Origin: an uncultured beta proteobacterium
GTDB lineage: Bacteria; Pseudomonadota; Gammaproteobacteria; Burkholderiales; Burkholderiaceae_C
Reading direction: 5' to 3'
Length of the DNA stretch: 64,000 nucleotides
NCBI GenBank assembly: GCA_903844215.1
Contig: CAIMSP010000012.1
Span: forward strand, 22,471 to 86,470
Shown: in pieces, positions 1 to 7,249 of the stretch
Numbering within the stretch: position 1 is the stretch's first letter
Layout: each line of letters begins with the position of its first letter
The notes under the pieces: model-generated
Told to the model about the DNA's origin: nothing
The model's database searches: none
Seen by the model: only the letters and a program-made list of their open reading frames with translations
Translations under genes and position numbers: made by a program

Positions 1-900
1 GACATCGACGCGCTGAACGACGACGCGCTGCGCGTTCAGGTCGAGGGCTCGAACCTGTTTTGCCGGGTGAATCCGGCGCAAAAAAACCGCGTCATTCTGG
101 CGCTCAAGGCGCGCGGCCATGTGGTGGGCTATCTGGGCGATGGCATCAACGACGCGCCATCGCTGCACACGGCGGACATCGGCATTTCGGTGGCCGGCGC
201 GGTCGATGTGGCCAAGCAGGCCGCAGCGATGATCCTGCTGGAGAGCGACCTGATGGTGCTGCACGCCGGCATCATCGAAGGTCGGCGCACCTTTGGCAAC
301 GTCATGAAGTACATCATGATGGCCACCAGCTCGAACTTCGGCAACATGTTCAGCATGGCTGCGGCCACGCTGTTTTTGCCCTTCCTGCCGATGCTGCCGA
401 TGCAGATTCTGCTCAACAATCTGCTCTACGACGTGTCGGAAATCTCGCTGCCGCTGGACCATGTGGACGATGAAGACCTGGCGCGGCCGGCGGTCTGGGA
501 CATGGGCTTCATCCGCAATTTCATGCTCACCATCGGACCCATCAGTTCGCTCTTCGACTTCCTCACCTTTTACCTGCTGATCAGCCTGTTCCAGGCCCAT
601 GAGGGCCTGTTTCGCACCGGCTGGTTCGTCGAATCGCTGGCGACCCAGGTGCTGGTCATCTTCGTCATTCGCACCCGCCGCCGGCCCTGGCGCAGCCGGC
701 CGCACTTGTGGCTCGTCGTCACCTCGCTCGGCGCAGTCGCGCTGGCGATGGGGCTGCCGTTCACGCCGCTGGCGCCGTATCTGGGATTCACGCCCTTGCC
801 GGCGTCTTTCTTCGGTCTATTGACACTGTTGCTGCTGGTCTATCTGGCGATGGTGCAGGGAGCAAAACAATGGTTTTACCGACGGCAGATCAAGCTTTGA
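1..900 (+). CDS. mgtA: Magnesium-transporting P-type ATPase, C-terminal part (5' end outside window)
   Basis: The reading frame is open from the first base, so the start lies upstream; the last 299 residues are visible. They hold the end of the phosphorylation domain, with the hinge motif GDGINDAP at visible residues 46-53, then the M5-M10 membrane segments. The stretches SSNFGNMFS and LLNNLLYDVSEISLP match the MgtA/MgtB subfamily rather than heavy-metal or Ca2+ pumps. The family imports Mg2+ at the inner membrane using ATP. The stop overlaps the start of the next ATPase gene by 31 bases, suggesting coupled expression. The phosphorylated aspartate and regulatory leader cannot be assessed because they are outside the window. 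Confidence 0.9.
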   Translation, partial: DIDALNDDALRVQVEGSNLFCRVNPAQKNRVILALKARGHVVGYLGDGINDAPSLHTADIGISVAGAVDVAKQAAAMILLESDLMVLHAGIIEGRRTFGNVMKYIMMATSSNFGNMFSMAAATLFLPFLPMLPMQILLNNLLYDVSEISLPLDHVDDEDLARPAVWDMGFIRNFMLTIGPISSLFDFLTFYLLISLFQAHEGLFRTGWFVESLATQVLVIFVIRTRRRPWRSRPHLWLVVTSLGAVALAMGLPFTPLAPYLGFTPLPASFFGLLTLLLLVYLAMVQGAKQWFYRRQIKL

Positions 901-3446
901 CGGATGCGCAGGGGCTGACTTCGGCGCAGGCCGCAGCGCGCCTGCGCCAGGACGGCCCGAACGCGCTCCCCACAGGCGAGCAGCGCACGCTGCTGGCGAT
1001 TCTCTGGGAGACCGCGCAGGACCCGATGTTTGCCTTGTTGCTGACCGCCGGCGCGCTGTATCTGCTGCTGGGAGACTGGCAGGAGGGCATGGCGCTGCTG
1101 GTGTTTGTGCTGGTGGTGTTGGCACTGACGCTGTTCCAGGAAGGGCGCACCGAGCGCGCCCTTGCAGCGCTGCGCGATTTGAGCAGCCCGCGCGCCCTGG
1201 TGCTGCGCGACGGGAAGTTGGCGCGCATTGCCGGCGCCGAGGTGGTGGTGGGTGACATCATCGCCTTGGCCGAGGGCGATCGGATTTGCGCCGATGGGCT
1301 GCTGCTGTCGGAGACTGGGCTGCAGGTGGACGAGTCGCTGCTCACCGGCGAGGCGCTGCCGGTGCGCAAGTCCGCTGGCCCAGCGCCCAGCGCCGGCGCG
1401 CCCCCCGGCGGCGAGGACCTTGCCCTTGTCTATTCGGGAACCATGGTGAGCCAGGGTCAGGGCCTGGCCCGCGTCACGGCCACCGGCGCGCGCAGCCAGA
1501 TCGGCGGCATCGGTGCCGCGCTGCAGACGCTGCAGTTGGAGAAGTCGCCGCTGAAGGCCTTGACGGCGCAGTTGGTGCGCCGCTTGGCCTGGATCGCATT
1601 GCTCATGAGTCTGGCCCTGGTGCTGGCCTATGGCTGGATGCGCGGCGATTGGACGCAGGCCTGGCTGGCCGGCATTGCGCTGGCCATGTCCATGCTGCCG
1701 CAGGAGTTCACCGTGGTGCTGACGGTGCTGCCGGCCCTGGGTGCGCTGCGCCTGTCGCGCGAGCAGGTGCTGACCCGGCGCATCGCGGCCATTGAAACGC
1801 TGGGCGCGACCTCGGTCCTGTGCGTGGACAAGACCGGCACACTGACGCACAACCGCATGACCGTGAGCCAGCTCTACGTCGATGGCCAGCACTGGAGCGT
1901 GGACGAGGCGCTGGCCGATGCGCTGCCCGAGGACTTCCACACGCTGGTGGAGTTTTCCATTCTGGCCAGCGCGAGCGATCCCTTTGATGCGATGGAGCAG
2001 GCCTTTCACCGTCTGGGCCAGCACTTTCTGGCCGACACCGAGCACCTGCACCGGGACTGGAAGCTGGTGCATGAATATGGGCTGACGAACCAGCTGCGCG
2101 CCATGTCGCATGTCTGGCGCGCCATGGACGGCGCCGAACACGAGGTCGCCGCCAAGGGCGCGCCCGAGGCCATCATGGACCTGTGTCATCTGGACGAAGC
2201 GGCGCAGCAGCGCGTGAGTGCCGCCGCCGAGCAGATGGCGCAGTGTGGCCTGCGCGTGCTGGGCGTGGCCCGGGCGCGTTTTGTCGGCGACGACTGGCCG
2301 GCGATCGAGCACGATTTCGAGTTCGAATTCATCGGCCTGCTCGGGCTGGCCGACCCGCTGCGCGCGGAGATTCCTCAGGCCGTGCGCGAGTGCCAACAGG
2401 CGGGTATTCGCGTGCTCATGATCACCGGCGACTACCCGGCCACAGCGCAGGCAATTGCGCGCCAGGCGCAACTCGCCGCCGACCAGGTGCTCAGCGGCGA
2501 CGAGCTCGACGCGCTGAGCGACAGCGCGCTGCGCCAGCGGCTGAAGACCGCGAGTGTGTGCGCGCGCATCGCGCCCCAGCAGAAGCTGCGCATCGTGCAG
2601 GCGCTCAAGGCCGACGGCGCGATCGTCGCCATGACCGGTGACGGCGTGAACGACGCGCCGGCCCTGAAGGCCGCGCATGTGGGCGTGGCCATGGGGGGCC
2701 GGGGCACCGACGTGGCGCGCGAGGCGGCCTCGCTGGTGCTGCTGGATGACAACTTCGCTTCGATCGTGCGCGCCGTGCGCCTGGGGCGGCGCATTTATGA
2801 CAACCTGCGCAAGTCCATGGCCTACATCATGGCCGTGCACCTGCCCATCGCCGGCGCGGCGCTGGTGCCGGTGCTGCTGGGCTGGCCGGTGCTGCTGTAC
2901 CCGATCCACATCGCGTTCCTGGAGCTCATCATCGACCCGGCCTGCTCCATGGTGTTCGAGGGCGAGCCGCCTGAGGACGACGTCATGCTGCGCCCGCCGC
3001 GCGACCCCAAGACGCCGTTGTTTGCCGGGCGCTCGCTCTGGCTGGCGCTGCTGCAGGGTCTGGGGGTGTTGGTGCTGCTGCTGCTCGCCACCGCCTGGGC
3101 CCGCACCCGCATGGACGAGCCGCAGTGGCGCGCCTTTGGCTTCACGCTCTTGGTGCTGGGCAATCTGGGCCTGATGTTGGGCAACCTGTCGCAGCGCGGG
3201 TTCAATCCGGCCACCCGGCCCACGCGAAATTGGGCGTTGTGGCTGGTCGGCGCAGCGGCACTCGGGCTGCTGCTGCTGAGCTTGTATCAGCCCTGGCTGG
3301 CGGGCCTGTTTCGCTTTGGTGCTTTGTCAGCGCCGGATCTGGCGCTGGCCGCCGCGCTGGGTCTGGGGTCGGGGCTGGTGGTGCAGGGGTTCAAGGCTTG
3401 GCGCCAAGACGCAGGCCAAAGGCCTCCACCTGAGCCCAGTCGGTGA
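870..3446 (+). CDS. P2-type cation-transporting ATPase (Ca2+/PMR1-like), substrate uncertain
   Basis: This 858-residue protein is a full-length P-type ATPase of the inner membrane. In order it shows an actuator-domain TGEALPV near residue 159, the M4 segment with MLPQEF (Gln278, Glu279), the phosphorylation motif DKTGTLT at Asp320, the hinge GDGVNDAP at 590-597, and M5-M10 including FLELIIDPACSMVFEGE. The start at 870 was chosen because a GGGAG-type ribosome site lies 8 bases upstream and the product then begins as these proteins usually do; the frame is open further upstream but reads inside the mgtA-like gene. SERCA-type pumps have PEGLP in M4; here the first acidic position is Gln followed by Glu, so ion specificity is uncertain. 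The 3' end overlaps the convergent hemG by 56 bases. Confidence 0.88.
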   Translation: MVLPTADQALTDAQGLTSAQAAARLRQDGPNALPTGEQRTLLAILWETAQDPMFALLLTAGALYLLLGDWQEGMALLVFVLVVLALTLFQEGRTERALAALRDLSSPRALVLRDGKLARIAGAEVVVGDIIALAEGDRICADGLLLSETGLQVDESLLTGEALPVRKSAGPAPSAGAPPGGEDLALVYSGTMVSQGQGLARVTATGARSQIGGIGAALQTLQLEKSPLKALTAQLVRRLAWIALLMSLALVLAYGWMRGDWTQAWLAGIALAMSMLPQEFTVVLTVLPALGALRLSREQVLTRRIAAIETLGATSVLCVDKTGTLTHNRMTVSQLYVDGQHWSVDEALADALPEDFHTLVEFSILASASDPFDAMEQAFHRLGQHFLADTEHLHRDWKLVHEYGLTNQLRAMSHVWRAMDGAEHEVAAKGAPEAIMDLCHLDEAAQQRVSAAAEQMAQCGLRVLGVARARFVGDDWPAIEHDFEFEFIGLLGLADPLRAEIPQAVRECQQAGIRVLMITGDYPATAQAIARQAQLAADQVLSGDELDALSDSALRQRLKTASVCARIAPQQKLRIVQALKADGAIVAMTGDGVNDAPALKAAHVGVAMGGRGTDVAREAASLVLLDDNFASIVRAVRLGRRIYDNLRKSMAYIMAVHLPIAGAALVPVLLGWPVLLYPIHIAFLELIIDPACSMVFEGEPPEDDVMLRPPRDPKTPLFAGRSLWLALLQGLGVLVLLLLATAWARTRMDEPQWRAFGFTLLVLGNLGLMLGNLSQRGFNPATRPTRNWALWLVGAAALGLLLLSLYQPWLAGLFRFGALSAPDLALAAALGLGSGLVVQGFKAWRQDAGQRPPPEPSR

Positions 3447-3921
3447 AGTCGATCACCGCTTTCGGGTCGGTCGGGCCATCGGTCATGCGCATGATGAGGC
3501 GAATCATGAAGCGGTCGAAAAAGCCGTAGCGCGGGTAGTCCAGCTTGCCGGCGAAGACTTCCAGCAGCTGGGGCTTCCAGCGGATCTGGCGCAGGAACTT
3601 GATGAGGTAGGGATTGGTTTCGGGCCGGTTCTTTTGCGGCTTGCGCGCCACGATGTTGACGCTGAAGAAGGCATTCGCCTTGCGTTCCAGCAGCGCCTGG
3701 TGGCGCTCGATGAATTGCGCCACCTGGGGCTGATGGTGGCCGTAGCGGATGCTGGCGCCAAGCACGATGCTGTCGAAAGCCTCCAGGTCCAGCGCGCCGA
3801 CTTGGGCCAGCGGCAGCACGGTGGCGACATGGCCTTGGCGCTGCGCCACCTGACTCAGGCGCTGGCAGATCTCCAGCGTGTGACCGTCGGTGCTGGAGTA
3901 GGCGATCAGGATGGTGCTCAT
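3391..3921 (-). CDS. hemG: Flavodoxin-type protoporphyrinogen IX dehydrogenase (HemG family)
   Basis: The 176-residue product has the short-chain flavodoxin N-terminus MSTILIAYSSTDGHT, whose S/T-rich loop binds the FMN phosphate, followed by IVLGASIRYGHHQP and FFSVNIVARKP typical of HemG. The family oxidises protoporphyrinogen IX to protoporphyrin IX in haem synthesis and passes electrons to membrane quinones. Length agrees with Escherichia coli HemG (about 181 residues). It lies 16 bases after the YecA-like gene on the same strand, so bug-yecA-hemG may be one transcript. Its last 56 bases overlap the end of the convergent cation ATPase gene. A generic flavodoxin-domain protein is the main alternative. 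Confidence 0.83.
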   Translation of the reverse strand: MSTILIAYSSTDGHTLEICQRLSQVAQRQGHVATVLPLAQVGALDLEAFDSIVLGASIRYGHHQPQVAQFIERHQALLERKANAFFSVNIVARKPQKNRPETNPYLIKFLRQIRWKPQLLEVFAGKLDYPRYGFFDRFMIRLIMRMTDGPTDPKAVIDFTDWAQVEAFGLRLGAKP

Positions 3922-3937
3922 GTCTGGGCCTCAGGGT

Positions 3938-4747
<810 letters not shown>

Positions 4748-4756
4748 GGGCTTCTT

Positions 4757-5728
4757 TCAGTCAACGCGTGCGCCGGAGGCTTTCACGACTTTTTCGTACT
4801 TCGTCAGTTCGCTCTTCATGAAGGCGCCAAACTGTTCGGGCGTGCTCGGCACGGGTTCGGCCATGAGCGTGGCAAAGCGGGTCTTGGTTTCGGGCGCATT
4901 CAGTGCCGCCACAAACGCCTGGTTCAGTTTTTGCACCACGGCTTTGGGTGTGGCCGCCGGCACGACCAGGCCCCACCAGGTATCGACCTCAAAGCCCTTG
5001 AGCGTCTCCGCCACGGTGGGCACGTCGGGCAGCAAGGCGCTGCGCTGTGCCGTTGTGACGGCCAGTGCCTTGAGTTTGCCGGACTTGATGTTGGCCGAGG
5101 CCGTGGCCAGGTTGTCGAAGTTGAAATCCACCTGGGCGCCCAGCAGCGCCAGTTGTGCCGGGCTGCCGCCGTTGTAGGGAATGTGCACGGCAAATATCCC
5201 GGCCTGCGCCTTGAACATCTCGCCCGCAAGGTGCCCGGCGCTGCCGTTGCCGCCGCTGCCGTAGTTGAGCTTGGCCGGGTGCGCCTTGGCGTAAGCGATC
5301 AGCTCGGCCAGCGTATGGATCTTGAGTTCGCGCGCCGTGTTGGCGTTCATCACCAGCACGTTGGGCACGCGCAGCATCTGCGTGACGGGCGCAAAGTCGG
5401 TGGCGGCGTTGAACGGCATCCGGGCATAGAGCCAGGGGTTGATGGCGTGCGTGGCCACGGCAGCGATGCCGATGGTGTAGCCGTCGGGCGCGGCTTTGGC
5501 CACCAGGTCCACGCCAATGTTGCCGCCGCCACCGGGTTTGTTTTCAACGATCACCGTCCCAAGTGTGTCCTTGACGCGCTCGGCCAGCATGCGCGCCGTG
5601 GCGTCGATCGGCCCACCGGCGCCATAGGGGACGACAATGCGGATGGTTTTCCCCGAAGGCGCGGTTTGCGCGCTGGCCAGCGTGGAGCTCAGTGCCAGCA
5701 GGCACAGCAGGTAGTGGATGGTTTTCAT
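4757..5728 (-). CDS. Bug-family tripartite tricarboxylate transporter substrate-binding protein
   Basis: The 323-residue protein begins with a Sec signal peptide (MKTIHYLLCLLALSSTLASAQ, cleavage probable after ASA) and continues with the Bug signature IRIVVPYGAGGPIDATARMLA and ENKPGGGGNIG. These periplasmic proteins capture carboxylates or similar anions, sometimes with TctAB permeases and sometimes as solitary sensors. No tctA or tctB homologue is adjacent, as is common for the large Bug paralogue families of Burkholderiales, so the ligand cannot be named. The ATG at 5728 is supported by the signal peptide. Confidence 0.92.
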   Translation of the reverse strand: MKTIHYLLCLLALSSTLASAQTAPSGKTIRIVVPYGAGGPIDATARMLAERVKDTLGTVIVENKPGGGGNIGVDLVAKAAPDGYTIGIAAVATHAINPWLYARMPFNAATDFAPVTQMLRVPNVLVMNANTARELKIHTLAELIAYAKAHPAKLNYGSGGNGSAGHLAGEMFKAQAGIFAVHIPYNGGSPAQLALLGAQVDFNFDNLATASANIKSGKLKALAVTTAQRSALLPDVPTVAETLKGFEVDTWWGLVVPAATPKAVVQKLNQAFVAALNAPETKTRFATLMAEPVPSTPEQFGAFMKSELTKYEKVVKASGARVD

Positions 5729-5841
5729 GAAGCTCGATTGTGCCGGTAATGAACGTGGCTGCGAAGTCGGAGATCGACGAAATCAGCTTGGCGTCGAGCA
5801 CAACAACAAGCGGCAAAGGCTTTGGACCTTGGCGGCTTGTT
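5729..5841. other. Intergenic region upstream of the Bug gene, no gene seen
   Basis: Short open frames cross this stretch but none has a recognisable protein, convincing ribosome site or family pattern. It must contain the promoter for the leftward bug-yecA-hemG set, but no strong -35/-10 pair is evident. The next element to the right is a tRNA-Leu 3'-half remnant. Confidence 0.5.
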
Positions 5842-5891
5842 TGGTGGTCGGTGCCGGAACCGAACCGGCACGCCTTGCCGCGGGGGATTTT
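5842..5891 (-). pseudogene. tRNA-Leu 3'-half remnant (CCA end to anticodon loop)
   Basis: Fifty bases align without gaps to the 3' half of the intact tRNA-Leu(CAA) at 6495-6544, with 45 identities by my count. The match runs from the CCA end through the T arm and variable arm and stops in the anticodon loop at the TTTT (plus strand). Beyond 5891 similarity ends. A displaced 3' half is the usual scar of integration into a tRNA gene by a tyrosine recombinase. No integrase is present, so this is read as an old attachment-site remnant. Confidence 0.75.
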
Positions 5892-6046
5892 CTTACCCCT
5901 TGGGCTTTCGCCGCCCCGCCAATGAGGGTTCGTGGTCGGGCGCAGGCCTTCACTATCGATTTGCGGCTTCAGCTGCCCGCCGTCTGCTCGGTCCACCTTC
6001 CCTCAACCGAGGTAATCACGGGCAGAAGGATGTCCTCTCATTTTTG

Positions 6047-6304
6047 TCAAAGCTCGCCCTGCGAGTACCCAGTTTCCCGTTGATGACGAATGCGTGCCAC
6101 AAGAAATGCGGTCATCGAGTCGCGCGTAAACGCTTCACGCAGACGTGTGCGACGGACCGAATCGGCCAGGGTCTGCACCATGAATGCGTGCAGGCTCACG
6201 CCCGCATTCTGGGCGTCAGCCTCAAGTTGCGTTTTGAGCGCTGCGGGCAACTTCAAGCTGGTAGGTTGACTTTTGATGCTGGTGGAGTGCACTTCTTGCG
6301 CCAA
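6047..6304 (-). CDS. Orphan ribbon-helix-helix (CopG/antitoxin-like) DNA-binding protein
   Basis: The 85-residue product contains a ribbon-helix-helix pattern: a beta strand TSLKLPAALK (residues 15-24), helix LEADAQNAG, then VSLHAFMVQTLADSVRR. It resembles small antitoxins that bind operator DNA and pair with RelE/ParE-type toxins. The annotated start is TTG at 6304; an in-frame GTG at 6292 is equally possible, and neither has a good ribosome site. A perfect 9-bp palindrome lies immediately upstream (6309-6334) and is a natural autoregulatory operator. No toxin-sized frame follows: the next 150 bases on this strand are broken by stops. It sits between tRNA-Leu remnants, which suggests arrival with a mobile element. 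Confidence 0.65.
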   Translation of the reverse strand: MAQEVHSTSIKSQPTSLKLPAALKTQLEADAQNAGVSLHAFMVQTLADSVRRTRLREAFTRDSMTAFLVARIRHQRETGYSQGEL

Positions 6305-6308
6305 TTCG

Positions 6309-6334
6309 AAAGGTAGTCAAAATTTACTACCTTT
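6309..6334. promoter_or_regulatory. Perfect palindrome, probable operator of the RHH gene
   Basis: AAAGGTAGT (6309-6317) and ACTACCTTT (6326-6334) are perfect inverted copies separated by 8 AT-rich bases. The palindrome ends 5 bases before the TTG start of the ribbon-helix-helix gene. Proteins of that fold bind such paired half-sites as dimers of dimers, so autorepression is the likely use. No clean -35/-10 pair could be fixed around it. Confidence 0.6.
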
Positions 6335-6456
6335 GAAATTCGATGCAGGTGGCGGCTTCCAAAGCGACGTTCAATGCGCGCGCGCTAAAACCGGGACGTT
6401 GCCACGACCACGACCGTGAACGCGTGAAAGCGTTCGACAGCGGCAGCGCTGCAGGC

Positions 6457-6490
6457 AAAAAAATAGGCCCTTCCATCGCTGGAAGGGCCT
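6457..6490 (-). terminator. Rho-independent terminator of tRNA-Leu(CAA)
   Basis: On the minus strand an 11-bp perfect stem (AGGCCCTTCCA with its complement, 4-base loop, plus-strand 6465-6490) is followed by a run of seven T residues. It begins just after the CCA end of the tRNA, so it terminates a monocistronic tRNA transcript. Confidence 0.85.
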
Positions 6491-6494
6491 GTGG

Positions 6495-6579
6495 TGGTGC
6501 CCGGGGCCGGAATCGAACCGGCACGCCTTGCGGCGGGGGATTTTGAGTCCCCTGCGTCTACCAATTTCACCACCCGGGC
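6495..6579 (-). tRNA. tRNA-Leu (anticodon CAA)
   Basis: The 85-nt gene on the minus strand folds with acceptor GCCCGGG/CCCGGGC, a D arm containing GGTGAAATTGGTAGAC, anticodon stem GGGGA/TCCCC with loop CTCAAAA (anticodon CAA, reads UUG), the long variable arm GCCGCAAGGC typical of class II tRNA-Leu, a T arm with GGTTCGATTCC, and an encoded CCA. Half-length degenerate copies flank it on both sides, and a terminator follows it. Confidence 0.95.
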
Positions 6580-6820
6580 TTTGAATTCTCTGGATTGCTC
6601 CAGAATCTTCTGTTTGACCGTGGTTGATCTTCCATCGCGCCGCAGGCTCAACAGGTCAGATCAACCTCTTAATTTTACTTGCTGTGCCTTGGCTTTTCGC
6701 CGTGGCTGCTATTTCACTCCTGGGTCCCAACAAGCCCCCTTGGGCGTTGTTTGACCAGTCGCTGCAAATGCTTACCTGGCCTGGTGTCAACGGACTTCAA
6801 AAAAAGCTAGACACGCCTCC

Positions 6821-6858
6821 TTTTGAGTCCCCTGCTTCAATCAGTTTCACCAACCCGG
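6821..6858 (-). pseudogene. tRNA-Leu 5'-half remnant (anticodon loop to acceptor)
   Basis: From the plus-strand TTTT of the anticodon loop outward, this stretch matches the intact tRNA-Leu(CAA) at 6541-6579. The first 15 bases (TTTTGAGTCCCCTGC) are identical; the match then continues with several substitutions and one extra base near the acceptor end. It is the complementary half to the remnant at 5842-5891, and both stop or start in the same four loop bases. It is interpreted as a broken tRNA gene or an attachment-site scar. Confidence 0.65.
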
Positions 6859-7249
6859 CAGGGCGCAGAAGGCGTGAATTATCTCACAGTGAGAAATCAG
6901 CCCTGGGGGCGAATCAGACGGTCACCTTCGGCAGCGAGCCTTTGGCCCCCATTCACAAGGCGTTCCATCACCAGACCTTTGATCGGCCAAGCAGACCTTG
7001 TTCTGCAACGCCCGGGCCAGATCAGCGCTGGCGCGCAGATCAATTTCTTGCAATTAATTCACACATTGACAGCGTTTCTGCGGCATTTCCATGGAACGGT
7101 TTCGGCGGCGTATAAAGAATTATCGATAATGGAACCGACAACACAATGAATGCGCTCAGGTGCACCCCGCGGCCTTGGCCGCATCAGCAACCCACCCCAG
7201 GCTGAGACATCAGCAGGGCCACAGACATGGCAACGACTGCGACTCGATC
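6859..7249. other. Intergenic region before the SecA-like gene, nothing convincing
   Basis: About 390 bases hold no frame with a recognisable product. A TTGACA at 7066-7071 looks like a -35 but has no matching -10 at 16-18 bases. TATAAA (7111-7116) and GATAAT (7125-7130) occur without a good -35. The promoter of the SecA-like gene is probably among these, but I cannot assign it. Confidence 0.4.

Noticed and set aside
876..2909. 677-codon open frame on the minus strand across the cation ATPase gene
   Set aside because: It mirrors the GC-rich third-codon pattern of the real gene, encodes His/Gln/Arg-rich sequence without family motifs, and overlaps a clear P-type ATPase.
5544..5996. 150-codon minus-strand frame as a possible toxin after the RHH gene
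   Set aside because: It begins near the right place but runs through the tRNA remnant into the Bug gene in another frame and has no toxin-like pattern.
7066..7094. TTGACA as promoter of the SecA-like gene
   Set aside because: The bases 16-18 downstream read TCCATGGA and do not resemble a -10.
6624..7115. 163-codon plus-strand frame between the tRNA and the SecA-like gene
   Set aside because: It crosses the tRNA 5'-half remnant, has no ribosome site, and the predicted sequence is not protein-like.
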